Position numbers and translations under genes: made by a program
From: Actinoallomurus iriomotensis
GTDB taxonomy: Bacteria > Actinomycetota > Actinomycetes > Streptosporangiales > Streptosporangiaceae
Assembly (NCBI RefSeq): GCF_030269445.1
Contig: NZ_BSTJ01000005.1
Location: forward strand, 540,198 to 604,197
Direction: 5' to 3'
Length of the DNA stretch: 64,000 nt
Notes under the pieces: generated by a model
What the model was told of the DNA's origin: nothing
The model's database searches: none
What the model saw: the letters and a program-made list of their open reading frames with translations, nothing else
Part shown: piece after piece, positions 8,172 through 16,873 of the stretch
How positions within the stretch are numbered: position 1 is the first letter of the stretch
How the letters are laid out: each line of letters begins with the position of its first letter

Positions 8172-8864
8172 TCAGGTACCCGCGGGTGTGCGCCAGAGGA
8201 TGGCGCGTTCGGCCGCGGTCCAGAGGGTCGTGGTGAGGACGTACAGGCCGGCGGCCAGGGGAACGTACGCGGCGACCAGCAGGGTGCCGTACGGAAGGAC
8301 GCGCGTCACCCGGCCGAGGGGGCCCGGCGGTGTCGGCGCCTGCCGGGACGTCCACCAGGCCACGACGGCGAGCAGCGCGAACAGGCCCAGGAAGACCAGG
8401 CCGTGCGGGCCGAAGGCTCCGGCGGACAGGAGCCAGCGCGCGCCCAGGGGCGTGCCGAGCAGCGTGTGGGCCAGCAGCAGGTTCGCGTGCCCGCCCACGG
8501 CCGGGGACAGGAAGATGCGGTAGACGACGGCGAAGACCGGCATCTGCAGCAACGACGGGCCGATCCCGGCCCACATCGAGGTGCCTTCGGCGCGGTAGAG
8601 GGCGCCGATCTCCTGATGCGCGCGGACCGGGTCGGCGCGGTGACGTTCGCGAAGCTTCTTGACCTGCGGTTCCAGGCGCAGGCGCGCCTGGTTGGCCCGG
8701 GCCTGCCGGACGCTCAGCGGCAGGAGCGCCAGGCGGACGCATGCGGTGAACGCGATGACGGCGACGGCGGCGCTGAGGCCGCCCGTGAGCGGTTCCAGCA
8801 GGGACATGAGGCCGGTGACGAGGTGGTACGCGACGCCGACGGCGGCGTCGAACAGTGCGAACAT
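8172..8864 (-). CDS. YidC/Oxa1-family membrane insertase paralogue
   Basis: This 230-residue polytopic protein has about five membrane segments. It carries the YidC signatures: a charged cytosolic loop after the first helices (RQARANQARLRLEP, KKLRERHRADPVRAHQEIGALY) and the core GIGPSLLQMPVFAVVYRIF, with later helices LVFLGLFALLAVVAWW and LPYGTLLVAAYVPLAAGLY. It lacks a long periplasmic P1 domain and is shorter than typical actinobacterial YidC (about 300-400 residues), so it is probably an accessory paralogue that inserts or folds specific membrane proteins. The start is ATG 8864, with no strong ribosome site. A DUF6412 gene lies upstream on the same strand, a pairing I remember from other actinomycetes. 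Confidence 0.88.
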   Translation of the reverse strand: MFALFDAAVGVAYHLVTGLMSLLEPLTGGLSAAVAVIAFTACVRLALLPLSVRQARANQARLRLEPQVKKLRERHRADPVRAHQEIGALYRAEGTSMWAGIGPSLLQMPVFAVVYRIFLSPAVGGHANLLLAHTLLGTPLGARWLLSAGAFGPHGLVFLGLFALLAVVAWWTSRQAPTPPGPLGRVTRVLPYGTLLVAAYVPLAAGLYVLTTTLWTAAERAILWRTPAGT

Positions 8865-9063
8865 GCGGTGAGGAGACCCTTCGGCTCGAACTCCTGAGAG
8901 GACAGGCGGGAGGGCCGCACCCGCGCGGCGGCCACGGGGCCCGGCGGACGGTGGAGGCCAGGGGCCCCACCCGCTCGGCAGGGCGTCTCCCCGCGGAGCG
9001 GAACGAACCGGTCAGGCGACGACACGGCGAGCCCGCCGCGCGGCGGGCTCGGGAGAACCGGCG

Positions 9064-9357
9064 CTAACGATGTGCGGCCCGGGTACGGGCCGACGGCGCT
9101 CGGGGACGGGGGCGACCCGCGGCGTTGGGGTCGCACAGCCGGACGATGGCGGTACGGCGGGCACGCGAGCGCATCGCCGGCGACGGCCCGGCCCCCTCCG
9201 CGGCGAACCGCACTGCGGGACGGCGCGCGGCGAGCAGCACCAGCCCGGCAACGGCGAGAGCCGCCGCGGCGAGCAGAACCCCGGACGGCGTGAGCGCGTC
9301 GGCGACGTCCCAGCCCGCGACCAGCACGGTGACGGCGACGGCCAAGATCCGGGTCAT
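9064..9357 (-). CDS. Small membrane protein, DUF6412-like
   Basis: The 97-residue product starts MTRILAVAVTVLVAGWDVAD and has two hydrophobic segments (residues about 3-18 and 27-45). An arginine-rich cytosolic tail follows: RSRARRTAIVRLCDPNAAGR, then PRPRAPSARTR. The tail pattern of a short helix followed by a DP(N/D)A.GR.RPRAP stretch is what I recall of DUF6412 proteins found beside YidC-type insertase genes. It sits 199 bases upstream of the insertase gene on the same strand, and joint transcription is plausible. No catalytic residues are evident, and a role as insertase partner is only a guess from neighbourhood. Confidence 0.65.
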   Translation of the reverse strand: MTRILAVAVTVLVAGWDVADALTPSGVLLAAAALAVAGLVLLAARRPAVRFAAEGAGPSPAMRSRARRTAIVRLCDPNAAGRPRPRAPSARTRAAHR

Positions 9358-9722
9358 GCCCTACAGACGCTCACCGCCTCACACCGGTTCCCCGGAACCT
9401 CCGGAATCTCCGGTGAGCAATCCACCGAACGGCACCTTGGCCGGGCCCGACAGAATTCCGGCGACAGGCCAACGACCGAAGGACACGAAAGGAACGGCGG
9501 GCCGCCGTCGGCGGGACGGCGAGAACCAGCCGGCGCGGGAGACCCGGCATGTCCTCGAAGCCGGATGACGGACCCCGCGCCATCCGGCGTCCGGGTTCCC
9601 AGGGGACGCCGGGTCCTTTGCGTCGGTTCGTGTCAGTCGTCCTGCTGGTGGGGCGGGCGTCCGTCGACGCTGAGCGTCATCGGTTCCCTGCGCCGCCCGG
9701 CGAGCGACCCATCGGCAGGCGG
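9358..9722. other. Intergenic stretch with one strong hairpin
   Basis: No supported gene lies here. The main feature is an inverted repeat, CCGGCGTCC (9584-9592) and GGACGCCGG (9604-9612), with an 11-base loop, followed by GTCCTTTG on the plus strand. It is about 110 bases beyond the stop of the minus-strand acyl-CoA ligase gene and may end that transcript. The rest is unremarkable GC-rich sequence. Confidence 0.5.
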
Positions 9723-11513
9723 TCAGGCGTCGTACAGGGTCGCGAACGTGTCGGCGTACTTGGCGTGGATCACCCGGCGCTTCAGCTTCAGCGTCGGTGT
9801 CAGCTCCTCGCTCTCCGCCGTCCACTCGTCCGGCAGCAGGCGCCAGCGTTTGACCTGTTGTACGCGGGCCAGTCGGCCGTTGGCCGCCTCGACCGCGTGG
9901 GCGATCTCCTCCAGGACCAGCGGATGGGACGCCAGGGCCGCCAGGTCTCCCTCGACGCCGCGCGCCGCGGCCCACGCCGGTGCGACCTCGCCGTCCAGGG
10001 TCAGCACCGCCACCACGTAGCGCCGCCCGTCACCGTATGCCAGGGCCTGGCCGACCAGGGGGTGTTCCTTCAGCAGGTTCTCGATGAGCGACGGGGCGAT
10101 GTTCTCCCCGCCCGCCGTGATGATGATCTCCTTCTTGCGGTCGACGACCTTCAGGAAGCCGTCGTCGTCGAGTTCGCCGAGGTCGCCGGTGTGCACCCAG
10201 CCGTCGGCGTCCAGCAGGTCGTCCGAGGGCCGGTTGAGGTAGCCGGGCGTGCAGATGGTGCCGCGGATGAGGATCTCGCCGTCGTCGGCGATCCGGATCT
10301 CGATGCCCGGCATCGCCCGCCCCACCGTCCCGAGCTTGAAGGAGTCCGGCCGGTTCGCGGTGGCCGCGCCGGTCGTCTCCGTCATCCCGTACACGTCGAG
10401 GATGCGCAGGCCCAGGCCGGCGAAGAAGCGCGCCACGTCGATCGGCAGCGGCGCGGCGGCGCTCAGCGTCTGCCGTACGCGGTCCAGGCCGATCAGGGCG
10501 CGCATCGGCGCGAGCACGGTCTCGTCGGCCCGCTGGAACGCCTCCAACACGGCCGGGGTCGTCTCCCGCCCGTACTCGCACGACTCGACGTACGCCCGTC
10601 CGGCGTCCATCGCGGCGGTGACGGCGGCGCGCCGGGAGTCGTCCTGCTCCGCGGCGAGGACGGCCTGGATGGCGGCCATCATCTTCTCCCACACGCGGGG
10701 CACGCCGAAGAAGCCGTGCGGGCGCGCCCGGGCCAGCGTGGCCGCGAGCCCGCCCGGGTCGGGGCAGAAGTAGACGTGCGTGCCGCGGACGACCGGCAGG
10801 TAGATGCTGATCACCCGGTCGGCGATGTGGGCGAACGGCAGGTAGGAGACGCCGACGCTGCCCGCCGGGAGCTCGGACGTCATGTCCGACACGCGGCACT
10901 CGTACAGCGCCATGCGGTGCGTGACGATGACGCCCTTGGGGCGGCCGGTCGTCCCCGAGGTGTAGAGCACGGTCAGCGTGGAGTCCGGCGTGAGGTCGCG
11001 CCAACGTTCGGCGCCGGGCTCCCCCATGCGCAGGAACTTCTCCCACGACATGTACGGATCGCCGGACGGGCAGTCCTCCAGCACGATCACCGCCCGCAGG
11101 TCCGGCAGCCGGGACAGGACCGGCGCCCAGCGCTCGACCTGGGACGGGCCGTCCAGGACGGCGTACCGGGCGTCACAGTCGCCGACGACGTACGCGATCT
11201 GCTCGGGTGCCAGCGTCGCGTACAGGGTGGTCGGGACGCCTCCCGCGTGCACGACGCCGAGGTCGGCCAGGACGTGCTCGGTGCGGTTGGGCATCATCAG
11301 CGCGACCGTGTCGCCCGGCTCCAGGCCGAGCGCGGTGAACGCCGCGGCGATCCGCAGCACCCGATCCCGGGCCTCGGACCAGGTCAGAGTCTCCTCACCC
11401 TGGGTGAAGGCGGGGGCGTCCGGGTGCCGCGTCGCCGTCTCCAGCAGCGCGTCGGCGATCGTGGCACCCGCGATCACCTTCTCGACCTCGGCCCGCTCCT
11501 CCAGCACGCCCAT
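9723..11513 (-). CDS. Long-chain fatty acid-CoA ligase (AMP-forming, FadD15-like)
   Basis: This 596-residue member of the adenylate-forming superfamily activates a fatty acid with ATP and CoA. The visible core motifs are the ATP/AMP P-loop TVLYTSGTTGRPKGV, the A5 motif YGMTETTGA, the A7/A8 region GWVHTGDLGELDDDG and VVDRKKEIIITAGGENIAP, and the C-terminal hinge. The expected catalytic lysine of the A10 motif lies in LTPTLKLKRRVI near the end. The length and the GGENIAP motif match the bacterial long-chain (FadD15/FACL) group rather than short-chain acetyl-CoA synthetases. ATG 11513 follows GGAGGCGTA. It is divergent from selD, sharing a 117-base promoter region. The chain-length preference cannot be read from sequence. 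Confidence 0.93.
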   Translation of the reverse strand: MGVLEERAEVEKVIAGATIADALLETATRHPDAPAFTQGEETLTWSEARDRVLRIAAAFTALGLEPGDTVALMMPNRTEHVLADLGVVHAGGVPTTLYATLAPEQIAYVVGDCDARYAVLDGPSQVERWAPVLSRLPDLRAVIVLEDCPSGDPYMSWEKFLRMGEPGAERWRDLTPDSTLTVLYTSGTTGRPKGVIVTHRMALYECRVSDMTSELPAGSVGVSYLPFAHIADRVISIYLPVVRGTHVYFCPDPGGLAATLARARPHGFFGVPRVWEKMMAAIQAVLAAEQDDSRRAAVTAAMDAGRAYVESCEYGRETTPAVLEAFQRADETVLAPMRALIGLDRVRQTLSAAAPLPIDVARFFAGLGLRILDVYGMTETTGAATANRPDSFKLGTVGRAMPGIEIRIADDGEILIRGTICTPGYLNRPSDDLLDADGWVHTGDLGELDDDGFLKVVDRKKEIIITAGGENIAPSLIENLLKEHPLVGQALAYGDGRRYVVAVLTLDGEVAPAWAAARGVEGDLAALASHPLVLEEIAHAVEAANGRLARVQQVKRWRLLPDEWTAESEELTPTLKLKRRVIHAKYADTFATLYDA

Positions 11514-11630
11514 TACGCCTCCGGTGTCAGTGCTCGCTTACAGGGCAGCATCGCACCATGGAGAACTCCGCTCGGACAAGGGTTACGGCAGGATGAGTTC
11601 CGTCGCGGAACACCGACGCGGAGGGGCCTC

Positions 11631-12617
11631 ATGAAGTATCGGCTCACGCAGTACGCCCACGGCGGCGGCTGCGCCTGCAAGATCCCGCCGGGCGAGCTCG
11701 AGTCGGTCGTGGCCGGGCTCATCGAGGCCCCTCGCCCGGACGACCTGGTCATCGGCCTCGACGACGGCGACGACGCGGCCGTCGTGCGGATCGAGGAGGA
11801 CAACGCCGTGGTCGCCACGGCCGACTTCTTCACGCCCGTCGTCGACGACCCGTACGACTGGGGGCGGATCGCCGCGGCCAACGCCCTCTCGGACGTGTAC
11901 GCCGTCGGCGGCCGTCCACTGGTCGGCGTGAACCTCCTGGGCTGGCCGCGCGACACGCTGCCGATGGAACTCGCACGCGAGGTCCTGCGCGGCGGGCTCG
12001 ACGTGGCGCGCGAGGCGCGCTGCCACGTCGCGGGCGGGCACAGCGTGGACGACCCGGAGCCGAAGTACGGCATGGCCGTGACCGGCCTCGCCGACCCGGC
12101 GCGGCTGCTCCGCCTGGACGCCGGACGCCCGGGCATGCCGCTCTGCCTGACCAAGCCGCTGGGCATCGGCGTGCTGAACACGCGGCACAAGACGACCGGC
12201 GAGGTCTTCCCCCAGGCCGTCGCGGCGATGACGACCCTCAACGCGGGCGCCTCACGGGTCGCGCTGGACCGCGGTCACGCCTGCGCCACCGACGTCACCG
12301 GCTTCGGCCTGCTCGGCCACCTGTACAAGATGGCGCGGGCGAGCGGGGTCACCGCGGTGATCGACTCGTCCGCCGTCGACTACCTCGACGGCGCGCGCGA
12401 GGCGGTACGGGACGGTTTCGTCTCCGGTGGCACGCGACGCAACCTCTCCTGGGTGAGCCCGCACACCGACTTCGGCGGCGTCGCGGAGGAGGACCGGCTG
12501 CTGCTGGCCGACGCGCAGACCTCCGGAGGTCTCCTCGTCGCGGGGGAGATCCCGGGCGCCCCGGTCGTCGGCGAGCTCATCGGGCGCGAAAGCCACACCC
12601 TGATCGTTCGCGAGTAG
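11631..12617 (+). CDS. selD: Selenide, water dikinase (selenophosphate synthetase), Cys form
   Basis: The 328-residue SelD makes selenophosphate from selenide and ATP, the selenium donor for Sec-tRNA and selenouridine. The N-terminus LTQYAHGGGCACKIPPG contains the catalytic Cys14 and Lys17, matching Cys17/Lys20 of the Escherichia coli enzyme. The position that is selenocysteine in some SelD proteins is an ordinary TGC codon here. Metal/ATP-binding aspartates are seen in GLDDGDDAAVV, and the nucleotide-binding loop is seen in VAGGHSVDDPEPKYG. ATG 11631 follows GGAGGGG. tRNA-Sec lies 3.5 kb away and the selenoprotein formate dehydrogenase 7 kb away, so this forms part of the Sec pathway. selA and selB are not in the window. 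Confidence 0.96.
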   Translation: MKYRLTQYAHGGGCACKIPPGELESVVAGLIEAPRPDDLVIGLDDGDDAAVVRIEEDNAVVATADFFTPVVDDPYDWGRIAAANALSDVYAVGGRPLVGVNLLGWPRDTLPMELAREVLRGGLDVAREARCHVAGGHSVDDPEPKYGMAVTGLADPARLLRLDAGRPGMPLCLTKPLGIGVLNTRHKTTGEVFPQAVAAMTTLNAGASRVALDRGHACATDVTGFGLLGHLYKMARASGVTAVIDSSAVDYLDGAREAVRDGFVSGGTRRNLSWVSPHTDFGGVAEEDRLLLADAQTSGGLLVAGEIPGAPVVGELIGRESHTLIVRE

Positions 12618-12679
12618 ATCGCCGAGGGTACGAAGCAGGCACACTCTCATGGCCGCTGCGGAGATTCGGGGGAGACCGC

Positions 12680-14167
12680 ATGGCCGCATCGGCGACCGAC
12701 GCATGCCGCGAACGCCGCTTCCTGGGGCATCCGCGGGGGCTCGCCACCCTGTTCCTGACCGAGATGTGGGAGCGCTTCAGCTTCTACGGCATGCGCAGCA
12801 TCCTCGTGCTGTTCCTCGCGGCCCCCGCGGCCGAGCACGGCCTCGGCCTCGCGGACGGCACGGCCAAGGCGCTGGCCGGCGTGTACTCGGCCATGGTCTA
12901 CCTGGTCACGCTGCCCGGCGGCTGGATCGCCGACCGGATGCTCGGGCCGCGCCCGTCCGTCCTGTACGGCGGCGTGATCATCATGCTGGGGCACATCGCC
13001 ATGGCGATGCCCGGCGGCGCCGGGTTCGTCTACCTCGGGCTCACCCTGATCATCGCCGGCACCGGGCTGCTCAAGCCGAACATCGCCACGCTCGTCGGCC
13101 ACCTGTACGGCGAGGACGAGGACGCCCGCCGGGACGCCGGGTTCTCCATCTTCTACATGGGCATCAACCTCGGCGCGTTCCTCGCACCGCTGGTCGTGGG
13201 CACGCTCGGGCAGAAGGTGTCCTGGCACCTCGGTTTCGGCGTCGCCGCGGTCGGCATGGCGCTGGGCCTGGCCCAGTACGTCCTCGGCCGCCGGCACCTG
13301 CCCGGCGGGCGGCCGTCCCGCCGGCTCGACGACCGGGAGCGCCGCCACCTGCACACGGCCGTCCTCGCCGGCTCCGCCGCCGTCGCCGCGATCGTCCTCC
13401 TCGGCGCGGCCACCGGCACGCTCACGCTCGACAACATCACCTGGGCGGTCGCCGTCGTCCCGCTCGGCGTCGCCGTGGCCTACTTCGCGTTCATGTTCTT
13501 CGGCAGCCACGAGATCACCTCGGAGGAGCGCGCCCGGCTGCGCGCCTACGTCTGGCTCTTCGCCGCGGCGTCGGTGTTCTGGATGGTCTACGACCAGGCC
13601 GCCACGGAACTCACGACGTTCGCGCAGCACAAGACCGACCTCTCCGTGGCCGGCTGGGACGTGCCGTCGAGCTGGCTGCAGGCGATCAACCCCATCATGG
13701 TGATCGTGCTCGCCCCGGCGTTCGCCGCCCTGTGGGTACGGACGGGCGACCGGCTGAGCACTCCCCTGAAGTTCACCGCCGCGATGGTGCTCGTCGGCCT
13801 GTCCTTCGTGGTCATGATGTTCGCCGCGGCCAAGGCCTCTCACGGCGTCCGGGTCTCCGCGCTGTGGCTCGTCGTCACGTACCTCATCCAGACCACCGGT
13901 GAGCTGTGCCTGAGCCCGGTCGGGCTGTCGGTGACGACCAAGCTCGCGCCGCGGGCGTTCGCCAGCCAGATGATCGGCCTGTGGTACCTCGCCATCGCCG
14001 TGGGCGACGCCGTCGGCGGCCAGATGACCCGGCTGGCCGGCACCGTCCTGTCCGAACCGGCCTACTTTCTTACCCTGGCGCTTCTCGCGCTCGTGACCGG
14101 CGCCGCCCTCGCGGCCGGAATCCGGCCGTTGCGCGCCCTGATGGCCGAGCACCCCGCGAGCGACTGA
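12680..14167 (+). CDS. POT/PTR-family proton-dependent oligopeptide transporter
   Basis: This 495-residue integral membrane protein has about 14 hydrophobic segments. The POT signatures are clear: EMWERFSFYGMRSIL on helix 1 (the ExxER proton-coupling motif), GGWIADRMLGPR after helix 2, KPNIATLVGHLYGE and the PTR2 motif FYMGINLGAF. The family imports di- and tripeptides with protons. ATG 12680 is preceded by GGGGGAGACCGC. The gene lies 62 bases after selD on the same strand and could be read through from it, though there is no known functional link between peptide uptake and selenium. A perfect palindrome follows the stop by 35 bases. Confidence 0.94.
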   Translation: MAASATDACRERRFLGHPRGLATLFLTEMWERFSFYGMRSILVLFLAAPAAEHGLGLADGTAKALAGVYSAMVYLVTLPGGWIADRMLGPRPSVLYGGVIIMLGHIAMAMPGGAGFVYLGLTLIIAGTGLLKPNIATLVGHLYGEDEDARRDAGFSIFYMGINLGAFLAPLVVGTLGQKVSWHLGFGVAAVGMALGLAQYVLGRRHLPGGRPSRRLDDRERRHLHTAVLAGSAAVAAIVLLGAATGTLTLDNITWAVAVVPLGVAVAYFAFMFFGSHEITSEERARLRAYVWLFAAASVFWMVYDQAATELTTFAQHKTDLSVAGWDVPSSWLQAINPIMVIVLAPAFAALWVRTGDRLSTPLKFTAAMVLVGLSFVVMMFAAAKASHGVRVSALWLVVTYLIQTTGELCLSPVGLSVTTKLAPRAFASQMIGLWYLAIAVGDAVGGQMTRLAGTVLSEPAYFLTLALLALVTGAALAAGIRPLRALMAEHPASD

Positions 14168-14202
14168 CCCGCACCGACACGCCCGCACCCCCTCTGTCCC
14201 AG

Positions 14203-14224
14203 TGATGACCGAATTCGGTCATCA
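14203..14224. repeat. Perfect 22-bp palindrome
   Basis: TGATGACCGAA (14203-14213) is followed at once by its exact reverse complement TTCGGTCATCA (14214-14224). It lies between the POT transporter stop and the LppU-like gene. With no loop and no T-run it is a poor classical terminator. It could be a dimeric regulator operator or a factor-dependent terminator. Confidence 0.8.
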
Positions 14225-14349
14225 GAGCGTTTCGCCGGGATCCAAACGGTAAACACCACCGTCGAAGGTAAAAGAGCAATTTGCGCAGTGGGGCGAGTCC
14301 TAGTTGGGTAAGAGGACACGTTTTACGGGGAAAGAAGGGGCGGCCGTTC

Positions 14350-15108
14350 GTGCATGAGCAACCCGAGGGCTACGGCCAGCAGCCACAGGGACAGGGGCCT
14401 GGCGGCTATCCTTCGCAGCCTCCGCCCTACCCGGGCGGACAACCGGGACAGCAGCCTCCGTACGGGCAGCAACCGCCGTACGGCCAGCAGCCCTCGTACG
14501 GCCAGCAGCCTCCTTACGGCGCGCAGCAGCCTCCCGGCGGTCCTCCGCCCTGGGGCCAGCCCGGCGCCGGCGGGTTCGGGCCGCAGGACCCGATGGGTCC
14601 CGGCGGCTGGGGACCGCTTCCGCCGCCCGGACCGCCCGGCAAGAGCAACTCCGGGCCGATCGTCGTCGTCGCGATCGTGGCGGCGCTGGTGCTGCTGGGC
14701 GGCGGCGGCGCGATCATCTGGGCGCTGAGCAGCGACGACGGCAAGAAGCCCGTCAACCCGGTGGCGGCCAGCACGCAGCCGACCGCGGCTCCGAGCTACA
14801 CACCGCCGAACGACGTGCCGAGCACCCTCCCGACACCGTCCGACTCCGCCACGCCGTCGGGCTCGCCCACGGTGGACGAGTCGATGTTCGTCCAGGCCGG
14901 TGACTGCGTACGGATCGCGGGCAAGGCACCGGACCTGAAGATGTTCAAGACCGACTGCGACTCGGCACCGTACAAGGTGCTCAAGCGGTTCTCCGGCACG
15001 TCGGACAAGAACAAGTGCAGGAGCGTCTCGGGTTACACGACGGCGTTCTGGGCCAAGAGCAAGAAGTACACCTTCCTCAGCTACGTGCTCTGCCTCAAGC
15101 GCCAGTAG
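14350..15108 (+). CDS. Proline/glutamine-rich, single-span LppU/SCO3897-like protein
   Basis: The 252-residue product has three parts. Residues 1-95 are a disordered, cytosolic Pro/Gln/Tyr-rich arm with PPYGQQ repeats. Residues about 98-122 (GPIVVVAIVAALVLLGGGG) form one membrane helix. After a Ser/Thr/Pro linker, residues about 180-252 form an extracellular domain with four cysteines (VQAGDCVRIAG, FKTDCDSAPYKVL, NKCRSVSGY, YVLCLKRQ), the LppU/SCO3897 pattern. Function is unknown in the family; anchoring and wall association are likely. GTG 14350 is chosen because the sequence VHEQPEGYGQQ begins the low-complexity arm and AAGAAGGGG lies upstream. Its 3' end overlaps the convergent formate dehydrogenase membrane-subunit gene by 14 bases. 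Confidence 0.8.
   Translation: MHEQPEGYGQQPQGQGPGGYPSQPPPYPGGQPGQQPPYGQQPPYGQQPSYGQQPPYGAQQPPGGPPPWGQPGAGGFGPQDPMGPGGWGPLPPPGPPGKSNSGPIVVVAIVAALVLLGGGGAIIWALSSDDGKKPVNPVAASTQPTAAPSYTPPNDVPSTLPTPSDSATPSGSPTVDESMFVQAGDCVRIAGKAPDLKMFKTDCDSAPYKVLKRFSGTSDKNKCRSVSGYTTAFWAKSKKYTFLSYVLCLKRQ
14455..14529 (+). repeat. In-frame 18-bp tandem repeats coding PPYGQQ
   Basis: Four successive units encode PPYGQQ, PPYGQQ, PSYGQQ and PPYGAQQ inside the LppU-like gene. Silent differences show that the repeat is conserved at protein level. Copy number may vary among strains by slippage. Confidence 0.8.
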
Positions 15109-16033
15109 CCCGGCGGGCCCGCTGGGGCACGACGGTGTACTTGGGGTCCTCGGCCGAGGCGAGCCCGGCGTAGAAGACGCCGAACCGCGTGCACAGCGCG
15201 CCTCCGGTGAGGGCGAGCCCGGACACCACCGCGGCGGTACGGCTGCGGCCGGCGACGAGCGTGCCGGCCGCGCCCGCCGCCGTGAGCCCGCGGCCGAGAC
15301 GCAGCAGCGTGCCCGCGCGCCCCGTCCGGTACGGCTCGGAGATGAGTTCGGCCTGCTCACGCATTCCCGCGCCCTTCTCCAGGGTGCCGGCCGCGGCGAG
15401 CTCCAGGCCCGCGCCCAGCAGGGCCATCCGTCGCGCCGGCCCGGCCTGCCCGCGCGGGACGGCGGCCATCCCGACGGCGCCCGCGCTCGCGAGCGCGCTG
15501 CCCGCGAACAGCAGCGGGAGGTGACGGTACCCCTCGTGCCAGGCCGGAACGGCCGTGTCGGCCATCAGCACACCGGTGTAGGTGGCCAGTACGGGGCCGG
15601 TCAGCGCGGCGCCCGCGCCGGCGGCCCGGCCGAGCCACGGCGCGATCCCGGTCACCCCGGAGGCGGCCGACAGGCCGGTGAGACCTCCGTGCGTGGCCAG
15701 CACCCACGATCCGACGCTCATCGGCGAGGTCGGCTTGAACACCCGCAGCATGTTCAGGAACCGCTCCGGTCGTCCCAGCTCGGCGATGAGCAGCGCCGAG
15801 CCCGCGGCCGCGGCCGTCGCGGCGGTGACCCGGCCGGTGAGCGAGAGCCGCCCGCGCCCGGTCGCGTCGGCCATCGCCGCCATCGCCGCCGCGGCTCCCG
15901 ACAGCCCGCCGAAGTAGAGGTAGCCGGGCAGGTGGGGCGCCTGCCAGCGCGGCCGTTTCAGCACCGGCCGCCCGTAGTAGGACCCGAACTCCGCGCGCGG
16001 CACCATCGACCGCTCGCCCCCGCGTTTCGGCAT
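15095..16033 (-). CDS. Formate dehydrogenase membrane subunit, NrfD/PsrC type
   Basis: This 312-residue polytopic protein has about eight or nine hydrophobic helices. It starts MPKRGGERSMVPRAEFGSYY and contains YFGGLSGAAAAMAAM, LIAELGRPERFLNMLRVFKP and SPMSVGSWVLATHGG. LGRPERF..ML and SPMSVGSW are NrfD/PsrC hallmarks. It should carry electrons from the iron-sulfur subunit to menaquinone. Its ATG (16033-16031) overlaps the fdhB stop as TGATG, showing translational coupling. It is the last gene of the fdhA-fdhB-fdhC order. This family replaces the cytochrome b556 subunit of the Escherichia coli enzyme and carries no haem. The 3' end overlaps the convergent LppU-like gene by 14 bases. Confidence 0.9.
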   Translation of the reverse strand: MPKRGGERSMVPRAEFGSYYGRPVLKRPRWQAPHLPGYLYFGGLSGAAAAMAAMADATGRGRLSLTGRVTAATAAAAGSALLIAELGRPERFLNMLRVFKPTSPMSVGSWVLATHGGLTGLSAASGVTGIAPWLGRAAGAGAALTGPVLATYTGVLMADTAVPAWHEGYRHLPLLFAGSALASAGAVGMAAVPRGQAGPARRMALLGAGLELAAAGTLEKGAGMREQAELISEPYRTGRAGTLLRLGRGLTAAGAAGTLVAGRSRTAAVVSGLALTGGALCTRFGVFYAGLASAEDPKYTVVPQRARRATGA

Positions 16034-16872
16034 CAGCGCCTCCCGAGAAAGGACACGGCGACGCAGCCGGCCAGGGCCGCCGCGGCGCCCCCGGCCCACT
16101 TCCACATCGCGGGCAGGTCGCGCGTGGTCACCACCGGGTCCGGCGGCAGGCCGTAGGTCTCCGGCTCGTCCAGCAGCAGGAAGAACGCGCCGTCGCCGCC
16201 GACGCCGTCGTTCTCGTCCTCGCCGTAGAGGCGCGCCTCCGCGACGCCCTCCGCGTGCAGCTCGTCGAGGCGGGCACGGGCGCGTTCGCGCAGCTCGTCC
16301 AGTGGCCCGTACTGGATCGAGTCGGTCGGGCAGGCCTTGGCGCACGCGGGCTCCATGCCGTCGCCGATCCGGTCGTAGCACATCGTGCACTTCCAGGCGC
16401 GGCCGTCGCCCTCACGCCGGTCGATCACGCCGTACGGGCAGGCCGACACGCAGTAGGCGCAGCCGTTGCAGACGTCCTGCTGCACGACGACGGTGGCGAA
16501 CTCGGTGCGGAACAGCGCGCCGGTCGGGCACACGTCGAGGCACGCGGCGTGCGTGCAGTGCTTGCACACGTCCGAGGCCATGAGCCAGCGGGTGCCGCCG
16601 TCGCCGTCGCCGACCTCGCGGGGCCGGGACTGCTCGATGAACGCCACGTGCCGCCACGTGCTCGCGCCGAGCTGGCCGGTGTTGTCATACGACATGCCGG
16701 TCAGCGCGAACCCATCGTCGGGGATGGCGTTCCACTCCTTGCACGCCACCTCGCACGCCTTGCACCCGATGCACACCGACGTGTCGGTGAAGAACCCGGC
16801 GCGCGCCGGCGGGTCGGCGTACCCCGCGTCCTCGGCGACGTCGTGCAGCGGCCCGTACAGGCTGTCGCTCAT
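16033..16872 (-). CDS. fdhB: Formate dehydrogenase iron-sulfur subunit (4 x [4Fe-4S])
   Basis: The 279-residue ferredoxin-type subunit passes electrons from FdhA to the membrane subunit. Four cysteine clusters are visible: CIGCKACEVACKEWN, CKHCTHAACLDVCPTGA, CNGCAYCVSACPYG and CTMCY with ACAKACPTDSI. The C-terminus has a single hydrophobic helix (MWKWAGGAAAALAGCVAVSF), like FdnH/FdoH of Escherichia coli. ATG 16872 (MSDSLYGPL) follows GGAGGACTGAG and lies one base after the fdhA stop, TGAG-ATG. An upstream in-frame start at 16923 would lie inside fdhA and lacks a site. No signal peptide is present, so with an uncleaved C-terminal anchor it should sit on the same side as FdhA. Confidence 0.95.
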   Translation of the reverse strand: MSDSLYGPLHDVAEDAGYADPPARAGFFTDTSVCIGCKACEVACKEWNAIPDDGFALTGMSYDNTGQLGASTWRHVAFIEQSRPREVGDGDGGTRWLMASDVCKHCTHAACLDVCPTGALFRTEFATVVVQQDVCNGCAYCVSACPYGVIDRREGDGRAWKCTMCYDRIGDGMEPACAKACPTDSIQYGPLDELRERARARLDELHAEGVAEARLYGEDENDGVGGDGAFFLLLDEPETYGLPPDPVVTTRDLPAMWKWAGGAAAALAGCVAVSFLGRR

Positions 16873-16873
16873 C

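Noticed and set aside
9549..11630. In-frame extension upstream of selD giving a protein of over 1000 residues
   Set aside because: The extension is antisense to the acyl-CoA ligase gene. SelD's conserved N-terminus starts at 11631 with its own GGAGGGG site.
14281..14349. TTG start at 14281 for the LppU-like protein
   Set aside because: The extension (RSGASPSWVRGHVLRGKKG) is unlike the family and lies in the leader. GTG 14350 has a purine-rich site and opens the Pro/Gln arm.
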